Shown here piece after piece: positions 62,218 to 64,000 of a DNA stretch of 64,000 bases; within the stretch, counting starts at the first letter, position 1, and each line of letters begins with the position of its first letter. Below the pieces are notes generated by a model. That model saw only the letters and a program-made list of their open reading frames with translations. It was not told the origin of the DNA and ran no database searches. Source of the stretch: Arthrobacter frigidicola (GTDB taxonomy: Bacteria > Actinomycetota > Actinomycetes > Actinomycetales > Micrococcaceae); the NCBI GenBank assembly GCA_003602285.1, contig QZVU01000008.1, positions 62,001-126,000 of the forward strand, in the 5' to 3' direction. Made by a program: the position numbers and the translations under genes.

Positions 62218-63534
62218 ATGCGCTTGTTCGCCATCCGCGACTATCGCCGTCTCTTCAGCGCCCAAGTCATCGCGCTCTTCGGAACCGGCCTGGCGACCGT
62301 CGCCCTCGCGTTGCTCGCGTACGATCTCGCCGGCCCCAGTGCAGGCGCCGTTCTGGGCACCGCCCTGACTATTAAGATGGTCCTCTACGTGGTCATCGCC
62401 CCGCTCGCAGCGGCCTACGTGGACAGGATTCCCCGTCGGGCGTTCCTGGCGACCCTGGACGTCGTGCGAGCAGGTGTGGTCCTGGGGCTGCCGTTCGTCA
62501 CCGAAATCTGGCAGATCTACGTCCTTATCGCCTTGCTTCAGGCAGCATCCGCCGCTTTCACCCCGACTTTCCAGGCCGTGATTCCCGACATCGTGACCGA
62601 TAAAAGCGCGTACACGCGCGCCCTCTCGGCGTCCCAGGTGGCCTACACCATGGAAAGCCTTCTGAGCCCGGTGCTCGCAGCGGTCGCCTTGAGCTTCATG
62701 ACCTTCAACTGGCTGTTTGCCGGGACCTCCGTCGGCTTCATCGTCTCGGCTGTGCTGGTGCTCTCCACCCGCATCCCCAACGCACCTCTCAGCGCCCACA
62801 CCAAAGCATGGGACCGGGCTGCCGCAGGGATCAGGACCTTTCTGCGGACGCCAAGGCTGCGCGGCATCATGGCACTGAACCTGGTCGTGGCAGCGGCAGG
62901 ATCCATCGTGATCGTGAACACCGTCAACTTCGTGCGCGATGAACTTGGCGGCTCGCAATTGGACGTCAGCTGGATGCTCGCCGCCTCTGGCGGCGGGACG
63001 CTGTTGACAGCAATCATCCTTCCGCTGGTCCTGAATCGCGTGGCTGAACGTACTGTGATGCTTACCGGTGCAGTGGTACTCGTTGCCGGGACGGCAGGAG
63101 CCGTGACTCTGACGGCGACGGGCGCCACGACGTACCCCGGTACAGCGTTGGTCTGGGCGGTAATCGGCGGCGGCATGGCGTTGATCGTCACACCTACGGG
63201 CAGGGTCCTACGTGCGTCGGTCGGACGGAACCGCATTCCCGAAGTGTTCGCCGCCCAGTTCTCGTTCTCCCACCTCGCGTGGCTCCTGACATACCCCATC
63301 GCGGGCTGGATCGGTACGAGCCTGGGCTTCACGACCACCTGGGCCATTCTGGCAGTGCTCGCTGTCCTGAGTACCGTCACTGCCGTCGCACTTTGGCGGC
63401 GCACCGACACCGGCGAAGCCGAAGCCCCGGCCGGCCCTGGCCCTGTGACTCCCGGACCGCGGGACCTTGCGGCGGCAGACGCCACCCAAGGAACCCTTTC
63501 CGCCTGCCAGTGCTCCGCTACACGCACGGCGTAA
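62218..63534 (+). CDS. MFS transporter
   Basis: The 438-aa protein has about twelve helices, FAIRDYRRLFSAQVIALFGT at the start (typical of ENTS/MFS-type exporters), the loop 2-3 motif AAYVDRIPRRAF and a hydrophobic C-terminal half. The final 40 residues are Pro/Ala-rich with two Cys and cytosolic. GAAAGGAAC precedes the ATG. It may export a metal, siderophore or drug; the copper-type control upstream is shared only if the genes form one unit. Confidence 0.9.
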   Translation: MRLFAIRDYRRLFSAQVIALFGTGLATVALALLAYDLAGPSAGAVLGTALTIKMVLYVVIAPLAAAYVDRIPRRAFLATLDVVRAGVVLGLPFVTEIWQIYVLIALLQAASAAFTPTFQAVIPDIVTDKSAYTRALSASQVAYTMESLLSPVLAAVALSFMTFNWLFAGTSVGFIVSAVLVLSTRIPNAPLSAHTKAWDRAAAGIRTFLRTPRLRGIMALNLVVAAAGSIVIVNTVNFVRDELGGSQLDVSWMLAASGGGTLLTAIILPLVLNRVAERTVMLTGAVVLVAGTAGAVTLTATGATTYPGTALVWAVIGGGMALIVTPTGRVLRASVGRNRIPEVFAAQFSFSHLAWLLTYPIAGWIGTSLGFTTTWAILAVLAVLSTVTAVALWRRTDTGEAEAPAGPGPVTPGPRDLAAADATQGTLSACQCSATRTA

Positions 63535-63573
63535 ACACCGCGTGCGGTGAGATCAGCTCTCTGCGCGGAACCG

Positions 63574-63615
63574 AACCCACGATGCCAGGACCCGGCGGTC
63601 CTGGCATCGTGGGTT
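63574..63615. terminator. Terminator, 19-bp perfect stem
   Basis: Perfect 19-bp arms (63574-63592, 63597-63615) with a CGGC loop follow the MFS stop by 40 nt. Confidence 0.85.
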
Positions 63616-64000
63616 GCACGCTTCCGTTCAGGCCCCCTGACGCTCATCACCGGCCGCAGAGCGAGCGCGAGGACTCACACGGACGTTGGGAGGGCATGGC
63701 CAGGGAGCAGGCGCCCTTCCCTCGCGGCTGATAATGCGGCTTACCGTTGGGCACCGAACCTGTCGCACGGCAGGACTACTGAGCTGTGGTTCTTTGGTGT
63801 AAGACCGACCTTTGTATCCTGATGCCGCGGCCGGAGACGCAGCTTTGGCGGCACGGCTGGATTTCGGCGTGGACCCGGGCCGTATGGCATGGTGCGGGAG
63901 GCCGCCTTCGGGGCCACGATTGCTGCGCCGACTCCCGGAATGGCGCAGACCGGGATGGCCTCTGCACGGCATCTGCTTGCCGCTCAGAGGAGCATTACGC
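63616..64000. other. Window end without a recognised gene
   Basis: Frames of up to 114 codons exist on both strands but none looks protein-like. Confidence 0.35.

Overview
The window looks like an accessory region (genomic island or large plasmid segment) of a high-GC actinobacterium. The codon use, mycothiol-type arsenate reductases, DUF5996 and DUF2630 proteins and frequent GTG starts point to Micrococcales, perhaps an Arthrobacter relative. This is inference from gene content; no rRNA or tRNA is present to confirm it. No intact transposase or integrase was found, but broken ones are common (serine-recombinase C-termini, an IS21 istB tail). Many decayed genes lie between intact metabolic and resistance modules.

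Layout. 1-7.6 kb: a sugar-acid type catabolic cluster with two dehydrogenases, a LacI regulator, an ABM-domain protein and a TRAP transporter (dctP-dctQ-dctM), tied together by three copies of one LacI-type operator. 8.9-11.1 kb: a lipoprotein, a decayed RelA/SpoT-domain gene and a recombinase remnant. 11.1-17.2 kb: an arsenic island (arsC with a helical N-domain, arsO, trxB, arsC, an ArsR-ArsC fusion, an aquaglyceroporin, arsR, an ArsN-like acetyltransferase) with three ArsR-type operators and no ArsB or Acr3 pump. 17.4-19.3 kb: a block (repeat, 110-aa membrane protein, resolvase tail, 161-aa membrane protein) that recurs at 52.9-54.5 kb. 19.5-22.3 kb: istB tail, divergent LysR/SDR pair and small genes. 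22.8-28.3 kb: a hydrolase, LtrA-like protein, iron-sulfur protein and MFS exporter, with MarR and three candidate MarR sites. 28.7-34.6 kb: DUF5996, two flavin reductases, VOC protein, PadR and two NTF2-like proteins. 35-42.7 kb: two quinone-oxidoreductase-like proteins, a FrnE-like DsbA, TetR, SDR, Gfo/Idh/MocA protein and an esterase, with TetR-type palindromes at three promoters. 44.7-46.3 kb: a translationally coupled membrane pair. 47.8-50.4 kb: three exported proteins ending in a trypsin-like lipoprotein. 50.6-58.7 kb: small membrane proteins, an interrupted acetyltransferase, lipoproteins and a coiled-coil envelope protein. 59.8-63.5 kb: csoR with two copper-type operators, a His-rich metal-binding protein, an AhpD-like protein and an MFS transporter.

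The most unusual structure is a dispersed intergenic repeat of about 0.4-0.8 kb, present in six recognisable copies, all in the same orientation, plus fragments. It carries a hairpin, a tRNA T-arm-like block, a perfect 9+1+9 palindrome (GTGTGGACA-N-TGTCCACAC) and, in most copies, a terminator-like hairpin. The palindrome arms are identical in six of seven occurrences while the central base varies, which suggests a protein-binding site. All homology statements come from reading the sequence; no searches were run.
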